DNA from: an uncultured Armatimonadota bacterium | GTDB taxonomy: Bacteria; Armatimonadota; Fimbriimonadia; Fimbriimonadales; Fimbriimonadaceae | Length of the DNA stretch: 44,023 nucleotides | Assembly (NCBI GenBank): GCA_903904815.1 | Contig: CAIVDU010000020.1 | Span: 1-44,023, forward strand | Direction of reading: 5' to 3' | Shown: positions 23,596 to 31,738 of the stretch, piece after piece | How the letters are laid out: every line of letters starts with the position of its first letter | Numbering within the stretch: the stretch's first letter is position 1 | Notes under the pieces: model-generated | What the model saw: the letters and a program-made list of their open reading frames with translations, nothing else | What the model was told of the DNA's origin: nothing | The model's database searches: none | Position numbers and translations under genes: made by a program

Positions 23596-25170
23596 TTAGT
23601 CGCTCCCTTTGCTGGCGGTGTCGATGGTCGCGGCGACCGACATTCCTTGTCGGAGCTGATCTGCGTCGGCCTTGTTTTCGGCCTCGATGGCGATCTTCAC
23701 GGGGACCCGCTGAACGATCTTGGTGAAGTTTCCGGTGGAGTTATCCGGAGGAAGGAGCGTCGTCGCGGAGCCGGTGGCTCGCAGGACGGTGAGGACCTTG
23801 CCCTTGAACTCGCGGCCCGGGAACGCGTCGACTTCCATGCTGACGCTCTGGCCAGAATTCACGCCCTTGAGCTGAGTTTCCTTGAAGTTGGCCATGACCC
23901 AGACGTCCGCTCCGCGAGTCATTGTCACGATGGTCTGTCCTGGGTTCAGGGCCGAGCCGACGTTGACGGTGTGCTTGACGACGTAACCATCGCATGGCGC
24001 CAAGAGTTGGCAATCCCGAAGGTGGATCTGAGCGCGTTCCACGGCGGCACGAGCTTGAAGAACCTGGGCCTGGGCGGCTCCAATTTGCGTCTGGCGAATG
24101 GTGACTTGCTGGAGACTGGCTTGAGCGGTCGAGAGGTCGGCGTCGGCTTGCCCGACTTGACCTTCCGAGTTGCGGACGTTGGTATCTTGGATTCCGACGC
24201 TCGTTCGGCTAGCATGAGCGAGGCCAACTCCGGCCTGAGCAACCTGAATCTGCTTCGATGCGGCTTCCGCCTGCTTCTCCGCGACACGCAGCTGAGCGAT
24301 GGCCTGCTGGACGCCATCTCTTGCCTGATCGGCTTCGGAGGATGAGGCCTCTGCCCTCTGCTGGGCGCTCACCAGGTTGGCGTTTGCGGCGGCGGCGGTT
24401 GCCTTCGCGGTGTCGTACTGTTGCCTCGAGATTGCGTCCGACTCGACCAGCTGGCGGTATCGATCAAGGTCTTTCGACGCGCGGTCTGCATCTGCTTGGG
24501 CCGCCACGACGGCGGCTTTTGCCGCCTCAGCTGATCGATCGGCAGTCTTTACCGCCTGTTGCGCGCTCGTGACACTGGCTCTGGCGGAGTCGACAAAGGC
24601 GATGGCCTGCGCTGCCTGAGCCCGGGTCGCGGAAAGCTGGCTTTCTGCCTGGTTAATCTGGTTTCGCACGGTGTCGCGGGTCAGATCGACCTGGAGACGA
24701 GAACCGTCGATCTTTGCCGACTGCGATGTGACGGCCGCCACTGACTTTTTGATAGAGGCGTCGGTCGAGAGCTTGGCGAAAGTGAGTTCCGCCTGGGCTT
24801 GGGGAACTTGAGTTTCGGCAGCGGTCAAGTTAGCTTTGGCTTGTGCGAGCTCCGCTTCAGGTCCGCTGGTGTCGATGACGGCGATGACCTGACCCTTCTT
24901 GACGAAGTCCCCATCTTGCACCTTGAGCTCGACGAGGTTTCCGCCCACGCTGGGGCTGATCCCGACGAGGTCGCCGGTTACATAGGCATCGTCGGTGGAG
25001 ACGTGAGTGAGGCCAAAGCTGTAGGTACCGTAGCCCTTGTAGACGGCGGCCAAGGCAAGAATCGCAACGACGGACAGGACGACTGGGTTGGGCCTCTTCT
25101 TTTGCTGTGCGGTAGGAACATCTATGACGCCTGGCTCTTCGATTTTCTGGATTTCCTCTTCGATGTTCAT
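23596..25170 (-). CDS. HlyD/EmrA-type membrane fusion protein with long coiled-coil hairpin
   Basis: This 524-residue periplasmic adaptor is the membrane fusion protein of the efflux system. A single membrane helix (VVLSVVAILALAAVYKGYG) near residue 40 is followed by a lipoyl half-motif (DDAYVTGDLVGISPSVGGNLVELKVQDGDFVKKGQVIAVIDTSG). A very long Ala/Gln-rich coiled coil runs from about residue 120 to 375. The second lipoyl half and beta-barrel follow (LLAPCDGYVVKHTVNVGSALNPGQ, VWVMANFKETQLKGVNSGQSV). EmrA is about 390 residues; the excess is in the coiled-coil hairpin. It overlaps the TolC gene as ATGA. Confidence 0.92.
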   Translation of the reverse strand: MNIEEEIQKIEEPGVIDVPTAQQKKRPNPVVLSVVAILALAAVYKGYGTYSFGLTHVSTDDAYVTGDLVGISPSVGGNLVELKVQDGDFVKKGQVIAVIDTSGPEAELAQAKANLTAAETQVPQAQAELTFAKLSTDASIKKSVAAVTSQSAKIDGSRLQVDLTRDTVRNQINQAESQLSATRAQAAQAIAFVDSARASVTSAQQAVKTADRSAEAAKAAVVAAQADADRASKDLDRYRQLVESDAISRQQYDTAKATAAAANANLVSAQQRAEASSSEADQARDGVQQAIAQLRVAEKQAEAASKQIQVAQAGVGLAHASRTSVGIQDTNVRNSEGQVGQADADLSTAQASLQQVTIRQTQIGAAQAQVLQARAAVERAQIHLRDCQLLAPCDGYVVKHTVNVGSALNPGQTIVTMTRGADVWVMANFKETQLKGVNSGQSVSMEVDAFPGREFKGKVLTVLRATGSATTLLPPDNSTGNFTKIVQRVPVKIAIEAENKADADQLRQGMSVAATIDTASKGSD

Positions 25171-26516
25171 GATTTCCTCGCGCCGCTAATGGGCTGAATG
25201 TCTTTCTTGGTTGTGGTTGATTCGGTCGAGTCCAACGCGCCAGAGGCTCTTGCGAGTTTTGCCTGGGCGGTAAGAAGGTCGTAGTGGGCGTCGACTTTGG
25301 CGGCCTGAGCGGCGGTGAGCGCCGCTTGTGCGTCGGTGACCTCCAGGTACTGGGCCACTTGGGCGGCGTACCGCTGTTGGGCGAGTTTTCGGGCTTCTTC
25401 GGCGGCCTTTAGCGACTCTTCGGCGGCGTCAAACCGCTTCTTCGCGGTTTCGACATCGAGCGAAGCGTTTTGCACCTGAAGGGCGATGGTCCGTTTGGTT
25501 TGGTCCTCTTGGGCCTTGGCGGAGTCGACAATTGCGCGTGCCTCGTCCGTTCGATTCCGGGCCAGACCGCCGTCGAGGATCGGGAAGCTGACACTGACCA
25601 TCAGTCCGGCGATCGAGTGGCGGGGATTCGAGAACGAAGTCGTCGGATAGTAGTTGCCGGAGAGGCCGAGGCTCACCAGGGGCTCGGCATCGGCTCGGGC
25701 AATTTTGATTCCCTTTTGCGCGGCAGCGACGTTCATCTCAGAACTGAGAATCTCGGATCGTCGCTCCAAGGCCTGCACAATGAGTTGAGCCCTTGGCGTC
25801 GTGGAGACTTCGTCGACTCCGCGAGGGAGTTCCTCGGCTAACTGAATATCAGTGTCGAGCGCTCTCCCGATCTGATCATTAAGGGCGCTTCGAACGGAGT
25901 TGAGATCGTTCTGGCGGCGAAGGAGTTCTCGCTCGGCGTCGGCGACTTGGCTGCTTGCCCGGTAGACGTCGATGCGTTGGCCAACTCCCTCTTTCCAAAG
26001 GAGCGTGGTCGTTCTCAACTGCTCTTGGTACGCCTCCAGGGCGGCTTGAGCAACTTTGACCGCTTCAGCGGCTCTCAACACCATGTAGTAGGTGGTAGTG
26101 GTCGCCAGTATCTGGTCTGACGTCCGAGCGCGAAGGTTGAATTCCGCGGCATAGGCTCCCAGTCTCGCTTGGGAGACGGAGGTGGCTACCTGTCCGGTCA
26201 CGTCGATGAGCTGGGACAGTTGCGCGGTGAGCGTCTCTTGGTGGATCGGTACTACTTCGAAGGAGCTTCCGCCGAGGGAAAGCATCGTTTTGTTGTCGTA
26301 TCGAGTCGCGCTTCCGGAGACTCCGCCGAGAAGATTGCCGCGCGAAGCTTGTTCGCCGACCCTGGCTTTGGCAGTGCGCACATCGTTCTTAGCGATTCGA
26401 ATGTCTGTACTGTGGGCGATCGCAAGTTGGATCGCTTCGTTCAATGAAAGGGTGGGGCTGTTCGCGGAAGAGGGGAAGCCGATAGCAGCCCCCAGGAGCC
26501 ATAGCGCCGCACTCAC
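25167..26516 (-). CDS. TolC-family outer membrane efflux protein
   Basis: This 449-residue outer-membrane factor has a short signal (SAALWLLGAAIGFPSSA). Two homologous halves of the TolC repeat follow, each starting with a pattern of the type LSLNEAIQLAIAHSTDIRIAKNDVRTAKARVG and including long Ala-rich helices such as DAAEESLKAAEEARKLAQQRYAAQVAQYLEVTDAQAAL. It is the channel through which the EmrB/HlyD-like proteins expel substrate across the outer membrane, which shows the organism is diderm. The start is GTG at 26516, and it is the first gene of the operon. Its promoter is in the 183-bp region shared with the TetR gene. Confidence 0.92.
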   Translation of the reverse strand: MSAALWLLGAAIGFPSSANSPTLSLNEAIQLAIAHSTDIRIAKNDVRTAKARVGEQASRGNLLGGVSGSATRYDNKTMLSLGGSSFEVVPIHQETLTAQLSQLIDVTGQVATSVSQARLGAYAAEFNLRARTSDQILATTTTYYMVLRAAEAVKVAQAALEAYQEQLRTTTLLWKEGVGQRIDVYRASSQVADAERELLRRQNDLNSVRSALNDQIGRALDTDIQLAEELPRGVDEVSTTPRAQLIVQALERRSEILSSEMNVAAAQKGIKIARADAEPLVSLGLSGNYYPTTSFSNPRHSIAGLMVSVSFPILDGGLARNRTDEARAIVDSAKAQEDQTKRTIALQVQNASLDVETAKKRFDAAEESLKAAEEARKLAQQRYAAQVAQYLEVTDAQAALTAAQAAKVDAHYDLLTAQAKLARASGALDSTESTTTKKDIQPISGARKS

Positions 26517-26625
26517 TGGTTTCCATTTCCTTGTGTCTGGGTTCGTTTATTCATGGGTCGTCTTCTTTATTGATCGTTGTTTGATCAGCCGTTGAATAAA
26601 TCATACGGCATAGACGTCATAAATA

Positions 26626-26640
26626 TTTACTGAGAGTAAA
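26626..26640. promoter_or_regulatory. Candidate TetR operator
   Basis: TTTACT-GAG-AGTAAA is a perfect 15-bp palindrome with 6-base arms, midway between the divergent efflux operon and the TetR gene. It is the typical size and place for a TetR/AcrR operator. Other symmetric strings in the region (TGATCA at 26582-26587 and 26671-26676; TTTATTCA/TGAATAAA at 26546/26593) are alternatives. Assignment is by position and symmetry only. Confidence 0.45.
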
Positions 26641-26699
26641 GAAAAATCTCAAGAAATGAGGATAATTACCTGATCATTAGAAAAGGCAAGTAGAAAACC

Positions 26700-27317
26700 A
26701 TGAGAATAGGTCAATATGATTGCGTGCAGACGCGGCCAAGCATGAAAGAACGGGTTCGAGCGCTTCGTGAGGAAGCGATCGTGGATGCTGCCCAAGATCT
26801 GATCATTTCCAAGGGCTATTCGACACTGACGCTGGACGATATTACGGAGGCGGTCGGCATTTCGAAGCCGACTCTGTATCTTCACTTCAAGTCAAAGGAA
26901 GATATCGTCGAGCGGATCTCGGTTCGCTGCATCCAGAAGGCGGTGGATTACCTCTCCTCGCTGGACGTCTCGCGGACGGCGACCGACCGGATCCAAGACT
27001 TTATCTCCTGGGCGGTCGGAACTCGCTTTGGGGACGAATCCCTGCTGTTTCAGGACCTTTCGCGCCACATCCTGCCCAACATGGATGGCGATTCGGACCA
27101 TGGAGCCAAGGAAAAATGGATCATTCGATCCGTCACCAGTTTGTTCGAGTCGGCCCAGGCGGAGGGTGGCATACGAGATGATGTTCCGGCGGTCATGCTT
27201 TCCGCGATGCTTCTTGGTTTCATCAAGAACTACCGGATTGATGAAATGATGAGCGAGAGCAACCTCGACCAGAAGGCGATCGCAACCAGTTGGATGAACC
27301 TTCTTCGCAAGGTCTGA
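26700..27317 (+). CDS. TetR/AcrR family transcriptional regulator
   Basis: This 205-residue repressor-type protein has a TetR N-terminal helix-turn-helix: EAIVDAAQDLIISKGYSTLTLDDITEAVGISKPTLYLHFKSKEDIV. The C-terminal helical ligand domain contains VTSLFESAQAEGGIRDDV, typical of AcrR-like regulators. It is divergent from the TolC-HlyD-EmrB efflux operon, so it very likely represses it and itself. An alternative start is the ATG at 26742 (MKERVRALREEAIVDAA), since no clear ribosome binding site favours either. The 3' end meets the convergent TIGR03790-like gene, with a shared hairpin. Confidence 0.9.
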   Translation: MRIGQYDCVQTRPSMKERVRALREEAIVDAAQDLIISKGYSTLTLDDITEAVGISKPTLYLHFKSKEDIVERISVRCIQKAVDYLSSLDVSRTATDRIQDFISWAVGTRFGDESLLFQDLSRHILPNMDGDSDHGAKEKWIIRSVTSLFESAQAEGGIRDDVPAVMLSAMLLGFIKNYRIDEMMSESNLDQKAIATSWMNLLRKV

Positions 27318-27319
27318 GA

Positions 27320-27341
27320 CCGCCTTCCTAGCGGGAGGCGG
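27320..27341. terminator. Bidirectional hairpin between convergent genes
   Basis: CCGCCTTCC (27320-27328) and GGGAGGCGG (27333-27341) pair over 9 bp with one G-T wobble around a TAGC loop. It starts 3 bases after the TetR stop codon and covers the last codons of the opposing gene. No T-tract is present, so activity is uncertain. Confidence 0.4.
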
Positions 27342-29082
27342 CCACTTGGGCAGTGAATGTCGTGTGGTATTTCGACTCTGCTAAGTCATTGCCCACAGCG
27401 ACCAGCCTGAACTGGTGGATTCCTGGCTTGAGCCCATCGGTGTTGTACGTGAGGGGCGAGGTTGGCTTCGCCGTGAGAACCCAACGCCCGTCCACAAATA
27501 GTTGGTACTCAGAAATGCCTTTGGGAGACGAAACGGAGGGCTTGAGCGTAAGGTTTCCGCGCACAGGATGTCCATAAGGGAGCAGTCGGACTTTGACGGG
27601 CACCTCTTTGGCCCATGGCCGGCAGAGCGGGTCGCCAATGATAAGAAGTTGGTATGGGCCGGAGAGCGATTGGTAGAAAGATTCGGCGAGAGTGAATCCC
27701 TTCGCGTATTGAACATGGATGAAGGGGCTGGGGAACTTCTCTTGCAGAGCGTATGGTTCGGTCACCGCCCCCGATGTTCCGGCTGCTCCGTTCCGAATGA
27801 ACTCAGAGCATGGGGTCTGAGGCGCACCCTTTTGGAGCATTCCGCCGCAACTCGTTAGGTGCTCGCAAATTGCTCCCGGCAAGATCGTGCTGCGGCTTGC
27901 AGGCCAATCGAAGTCGGCAGTTCCGATCATAGCTCCGGCGACGTTCGTTCGATCCTTTGGAAGTTGGCCCGACTCGACCACCGCGTCGACTCCGAGTCGG
28001 CGAAGCTCGGCGGCAGCCGGCTCGAATCCCCATTGCCGGGTGGTGGAGCGAACGTCTCCGTTCTTCTCAAAGTAGATCGTTCCCTTGGGTGAAGTGAAGT
28101 CAGCGTGGGCGGCCCGTCGCAAAGAGTTCAGGACTTCGTCGAGACTGTTTCCGCGGCCGGTGGTCACGCCGAGAACCGTTGAGAGAAGATAGTGCGCCCC
28201 TTGCGGATCGGGTTCCCCCACCAGATTCCAGCCGGTCACATGGTGAAAAGGGGCCCCAAGCTGCACCTCGATGTGAGCGCCCTTAATCAGCTTGAGGATT
28301 TGTTGGAAGCCTTCAAGGTTTTTGAGGGGAAGGAGGTCAGGATCGGATGAGGTTTGGCCGTAGTTGCGCCAACCGGCATTCACTGCCTTCCGGAGGGCGG
28401 CCACGGCTTCCTCGAGTCGACCGGAAAGGGCGAGCGAACAGGCGAGGTTATAGGCAATGTTCGGGTCGGATCTTGGCGTCTCAAGAAGTTCGGTCAACCC
28501 TTTGATCGCGGTGGAATAGTCCTTGTGATCGTAGGCGGTCACCGCGTTCGCGTACAGCACCTGCTCGGCTGGAGTGAGTTCCTTGCCGTTGGCGAGGGGA
28601 AGCAGTTTTCGCGCGTACCGGTTGATATCCAGCCGGAGGTAATCGATGTCGCCCTTCATGACCCAGTCGCTCAAATACGTCAGGCCGTTGATGGAGGCGG
28701 TGCGGGTGATGACCTGCGGAAGTTGGCGACCCTTGACGTCGGCATCGACGTTGATCGAGTAGGGAATGTCAACGCTGTAAGTGACGCAATCGATGTGATT
28801 TGTGATTCCCCGATCGTTGATCGCCTCAAGAACGGGCCGCAGAATCTCGTTTCGAAAGTGATTGACATCGGTGGACTCTGGGTTGCTCAGATGGTGAAGG
28901 ACGATGATGTTGTAGGCGGGAATGTCTCGTAGGCGAGCGTACTCGTTGGCGACGGTAACGGAGGCCGGACTATCGCCATTGACGACGACAACCACATTTT
29001 CGGGGCCGATTCCCGCGCGGGCTCGGGAGGCAGATAGGACCGCAATTCCCAACGCGATCACGACGCGATTCCAGGAGATCAT
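27328..29082 (-). CDS. TIGR03790-like secreted protein with TPR-type insertion
   Basis: This 584-residue exported protein has a signal peptide, MISWNRVVIALGIAVLSAS. The N-terminal part follows the TIGR03790 pattern: ENVVVVVNGDSPASVTVANEYARLRDIPAYNIIVLHHL, then YSVDIPYSINVD. A tetratricopeptide-like helical stretch follows near residues 190-260 (AYDHKDYSTAIKGLTELLETPRSDPNIAYNLACSLALSGRLEEAVAALRKA). The C-terminal half has LIIGDPLCRPWA and an Ig-like beta-sandwich (FVDGRWVLTAKPTSPLTYNTDGLKPGIHQFRLVAVG). Function is unknown for the family. It is divergent from the two-HTH regulator gene, with 77 bp between starts. Confidence 0.75.
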   Translation of the reverse strand: MISWNRVVIALGIAVLSASRARAGIGPENVVVVVNGDSPASVTVANEYARLRDIPAYNIIVLHHLSNPESTDVNHFRNEILRPVLEAINDRGITNHIDCVTYSVDIPYSINVDADVKGRQLPQVITRTASINGLTYLSDWVMKGDIDYLRLDINRYARKLLPLANGKELTPAEQVLYANAVTAYDHKDYSTAIKGLTELLETPRSDPNIAYNLACSLALSGRLEEAVAALRKAVNAGWRNYGQTSSDPDLLPLKNLEGFQQILKLIKGAHIEVQLGAPFHHVTGWNLVGEPDPQGAHYLLSTVLGVTTGRGNSLDEVLNSLRRAAHADFTSPKGTIYFEKNGDVRSTTRQWGFEPAAAELRRLGVDAVVESGQLPKDRTNVAGAMIGTADFDWPASRSTILPGAICEHLTSCGGMLQKGAPQTPCSEFIRNGAAGTSGAVTEPYALQEKFPSPFIHVQYAKGFTLAESFYQSLSGPYQLLIIGDPLCRPWAKEVPVKVRLLPYGHPVRGNLTLKPSVSSPKGISEYQLFVDGRWVLTAKPTSPLTYNTDGLKPGIHQFRLVAVGNDLAESKYHTTFTAQVAASR

Positions 29083-29159
29083 TTCACGGCGAGCCTACCC
29101 GTTGCGTTGGAAATGACCCTTAATGAGGCGGTAACACTTTATAGGTATTCCACTGGGCG

Positions 29160-29900
29160 ATGTGCTCGACTCGGCGACGTTTGGGGGTGCTTCTTCGTGA
29201 GCAGCGGGAAGCGCTTGGACTGAGTCAACGTCAGGCGGCAAGGATTGCTTCGATTGCGTCTTCGACGCTTTCGCGGTGGGAATCAGGGACCTGCGATCCG
29301 CGCGTTCCAGAGCTGCAGAGCCTACTCTCTGCTCTGGGAGTGGATGGCCAAGGAAGTCTGCGGATTCTTGCTAGCCAAGACACGCCGAGGGCAGCCCGGG
29401 CGGTGAGGCACGAAAGGGCGGCGCCCTCTGGAGGAGAGCTTCTTCGAGTTCTTCGGGTTCGGGCCGGCCTATCACTCGTCGAGGTTGCTAGCCAGTTCGG
29501 AGTGGCCACGAGTACGGTCAGTCGCTGGGAGTCGTCGCTTTCTCGGCCTTCTCGGACCACGCTCTCGAGCCTTCTCTTATTCCTGGGAGCTAGCCCGGAG
29601 GAGAGGCTTTGTGTCGAGTCAAGTGGCCTGGCGAAGGTCCGATCCGCGTCGAACGAACTCAGCTTCTCCGACTTCGAAACGGAATTGTCCCGCCTTGAGC
29701 AGAGCTTTGGCGTGGGCGACTTTTCGGTTGGCGAAATTCGAATTCTCCAACTCAAATCCCTGCTTTGGTGGCAGGCGACCGATCCGGAGTACGCCCGTTT
29801 ACTTACGCGGGTCCAGGTGATCCACGATCGGTTTACGGAGAGGCGTGGTCGCGCTCGCCTCGGGTCGGCGATCGCGGAATCGTCCATGGCCCGTTGCTGA
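29160..29900 (+). CDS. Regulator with two tandem XRE-type helix-turn-helix domains
   Basis: This 246-residue putative DNA-binding protein has two XRE/Cro-type helix-turn-helix units in one chain. The first spans about residues 8-60 (LREQREALGLSQRQAARIASIASSTLSRWESGTCDPR). The second spans about 92-145 (LRVLRVRAGLSLVEVASQFGVATSTVSRWESSLSRPSR). Both share the STxSRWES recognition helix, so they probably arose by internal duplication. The last ~90 residues are a helical domain of unknown type. It is divergent from the TIGR03790-like gene and may regulate it. Two binding heads in one monomer suggest recognition of a directly repeated half-site. Confidence 0.75.
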   Translation: MCSTRRRLGVLLREQREALGLSQRQAARIASIASSTLSRWESGTCDPRVPELQSLLSALGVDGQGSLRILASQDTPRAARAVRHERAAPSGGELLRVLRVRAGLSLVEVASQFGVATSTVSRWESSLSRPSRTTLSSLLLFLGASPEERLCVESSGLAKVRSASNELSFSDFETELSRLEQSFGVGDFSVGEIRILQLKSLLWWQATDPEYARLLTRVQVIHDRFTERRGRARLGSAIAESSMARC

Positions 29901-29922
29901 TTCTTCGTCCCCCAGAAGAACT

Positions 29923-29946
29923 GAATTCCCGATTTAGTGGGAATTC
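29923..29946. terminator. Bidirectional terminator-like hairpin
   Basis: GAATTCCC (29923-29930) and GGGAATTC (29939-29946) form a perfect 8-bp stem with an 8-base loop, in the 33-bp gap between the convergent HTH and PhyH-family genes; it covers the PhyH stop codon. It is well placed to end transcription from both sides. Confidence 0.5.
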
Positions 29947-30761
29947 TTGTACCTAGCGGAAGCGCCGCGGGCTTCCATCACCTCTGGATAGGCACGGGTC
30001 GGGTCGGCGTAGACGTTCCCGGCATGGTCTTGACCTTTCGCCAGATAGACCTGGTGAGCCCCGGCGAAGCGTTCGGTGTTGAACTTTGACTTGGTTGAAG
30101 TGAACCGGAGAGTCCATCCGCACCGGCGGATGTTCGAGGTGTTCGGGTCACTGCCGTGCATGACACGGGCATCGTGGAGCGAGCACTCGTTCGGCTTGAG
30201 TTCGATGAGGACCCGCTTGGCCTCATCTCGCAATACTGGCTTGATCTCGTTGCTGAAAACATTCTTGGCGGTGTCGACATCCTCGTATTCGGAGAAGCCC
30301 TTGTATCCTGAAGTGTGAGTTCTGGGGATGACCATCATGCATCCGTTCTCGCGAGTCGAAGGATCTAGAGCAAGCCATACCGTACACACTTCCATGGGCT
30401 CGATAAGTCCCTTCCAGTAAGCCGAGTCCTCGTGCCATGGCACTCGTTTTCCGTTGCCCTTTGGCTTGCAGATGAAGTGGGTGGAGAAGAGGGCGATATC
30501 CGGTCCGAGAATCGGCTCGACGAGGGCAAGGACGCTCGGGTCGAACGCCCATTCGAACAGTTCGGGATGCATGAAGTGGGGGACATCCATCGCTTCTGGG
30601 CGCTCGTCCCGGTCCAGATTCGACAGGATCTCCTCGAAGCAGTGCTGGAGCCCGGCAAACTTGGCGCTATCCAAAACGGGGCGGTTGTGAATGAAATAGC
30701 CTTCTTCCTGATAGAAGGCCACTTCTTCGGTAGTCAGGCGCGAGGACGCAACGCTCATCAT
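29934..30761 (-). CDS. Phytanoyl-CoA dioxygenase (PhyH) family Fe(II)/2-oxoglutarate oxygenase
   Basis: This 275-residue cytoplasmic oxygenase hydroxylates its substrate with O2 and 2-oxoglutarate. Iron ligands are His110 and Asp112 in VPWHEDSAYW and His202 in ARVMHGSDPNTSNIRR; Arg213 is the likely 2-oxoglutarate anchor. The frame is open to 30830, but that extension would overlap the divergent AraC gene and is not family-like; ATG 30761 (with 30758 alternative) gives MMSVASSRLTTEEVAFYQEEGY, the normal PhyH start. It is divergent from an AraC regulator that heads a phosphoesterase/PbfA-like/OPA-transporter row. PhnY-type 2-aminoethylphosphonate hydroxylases belong to this superfamily and make the PbfA substrate, so that role is possible; sugar or secondary-metabolite oxidation is the alternative. 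Confidence 0.85.
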   Translation of the reverse strand: MMSVASSRLTTEEVAFYQEEGYFIHNRPVLDSAKFAGLQHCFEEILSNLDRDERPEAMDVPHFMHPELFEWAFDPSVLALVEPILGPDIALFSTHFICKPKGNGKRVPWHEDSAYWKGLIEPMEVCTVWLALDPSTRENGCMMVIPRTHTSGYKGFSEYEDVDTAKNVFSNEIKPVLRDEAKRVLIELKPNECSLHDARVMHGSDPNTSNIRRCGWTLRFTSTKSKFNTERFAGAHQVYLAKGQDHAGNVYADPTRAYPEVMEARGASARYKNSH

Positions 30762-30820
30762 TCCACTATATCGGCATTTGTGGCGTAAGCCTATGTGCAA
30801 TTCCGGGATATGCTTGTTCT

Positions 30821-31672
30821 GTGGCGGCATTTGTCAAAGAGCGCACCTTATTGATTCGCCAATTTGTGACGGCGCCGTGCAGCTATCACCTCTCTCGCCT
30901 CACCCTCACGGGCAAAACCCCGGAAGGCATTCACGATAGCGACTTTCACGAGCTGTTTTGGGTCGACTCAGGGAGCGGCGTTCACTGGGTCAATGGGGCG
31001 ATCCGTCCGTTGGAAATCGGCGACCTTGTGTTCGTCCGGCCAGACGACCTTCACTCGGTGTACGCTTCCCCGGATGCGCCGGTCGGGTTTGTAAACGTGG
31101 CGTTTCCGACCGCCAAGCTTGAAGAGCTTTGCGCCAATATCCGCACGCCGGTTCGTGAACTATTTGACGGTCCGCCCGAAGCTCGGCACTATCGGCTCGA
31201 AGGCTTCGACTTGCATCGACTTGCTGGAATCACTCCCATTTTTGAACTGCCCCAGAAAGGCGATGCGGAACTGCAAATGCTCCTGCTGTTGGTCGGGCGC
31301 ATGATTGAGCGGAGTCGGCAGTCTCCGCACCATGACCGGATTCCCGGTTGGTTAGCGGATGCTTTGGCCAAACTACGGCAGCCGGAAGCTTTGCGGTTGG
31401 GTGTTCCTGAACTCGTCCGGTTTGCGGGACGCGGGGCGGACCATGTCGCGCGCGTCTGTCGGACCTATTTGGGCAAGACGCCAACCGAATTGGTCAACGA
31501 GTTTCGCCTTGAGCTCGCGGCTCAACGACTTGCTCAGACGGCGCTTCCTATCGAGTCCATCGCGGAAGAGTGCGGAATGCCGAATCTGTCGCACTTCTAC
31601 AAGAGATTCGCGTTGCATCATGGGATGACGCCAGGTGAATATCGTAAGAGCGCGCTTAGGATCGCGGGGTAG
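30821..31672 (+). CDS. AraC family transcriptional regulator with cupin sensor
   Basis: This 283-residue regulator has an N-terminal cupin (residues ~15-110: FHELFWVDSGSGVHWVNGAIRPLEIGDLVFVRPDDLHSVYA), which is the ligand-sensing fold, and a C-terminal double helix-turn-helix. The latter runs from about residue 190 (LGVPELVRFAGRGADHVARVCRTYLGKTPTELVNEFRLELAAQRL) to MTPGEYRKSALR. The start is GTG at 30821. It is divergent from the PhyH-family dioxygenase with only about 59 bp between starts. The same-strand phosphoesterase, PbfA-like enzyme and transporter follow after 66 bp. It is the likely local activator of both sides. Confidence 0.9.
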   Translation: MAAFVKERTLLIRQFVTAPCSYHLSRLTLTGKTPEGIHDSDFHELFWVDSGSGVHWVNGAIRPLEIGDLVFVRPDDLHSVYASPDAPVGFVNVAFPTAKLEELCANIRTPVRELFDGPPEARHYRLEGFDLHRLAGITPIFELPQKGDAELQMLLLLVGRMIERSRQSPHHDRIPGWLADALAKLRQPEALRLGVPELVRFAGRGADHVARVCRTYLGKTPTELVNEFRLELAAQRLAQTALPIESIAEECGMPNLSHFYKRFALHHGMTPGEYRKSALRIAG

Positions 31673-31738
31673 GGGAATCGACCCGGAACTGGCATCTTTT
31701 TCCTCCCTTAACAATTCTAGGCAAACCTGTCGCATTCC

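Noticed and set aside
22918-24345. A 475-codon open frame on the plus strand
   Set aside because: It lies wholly opposite the EmrB- and HlyD-type genes, is rich in Asp/Gly/Arg with no recognisable domain, and exists because of high-GC third positions on the coding strand.
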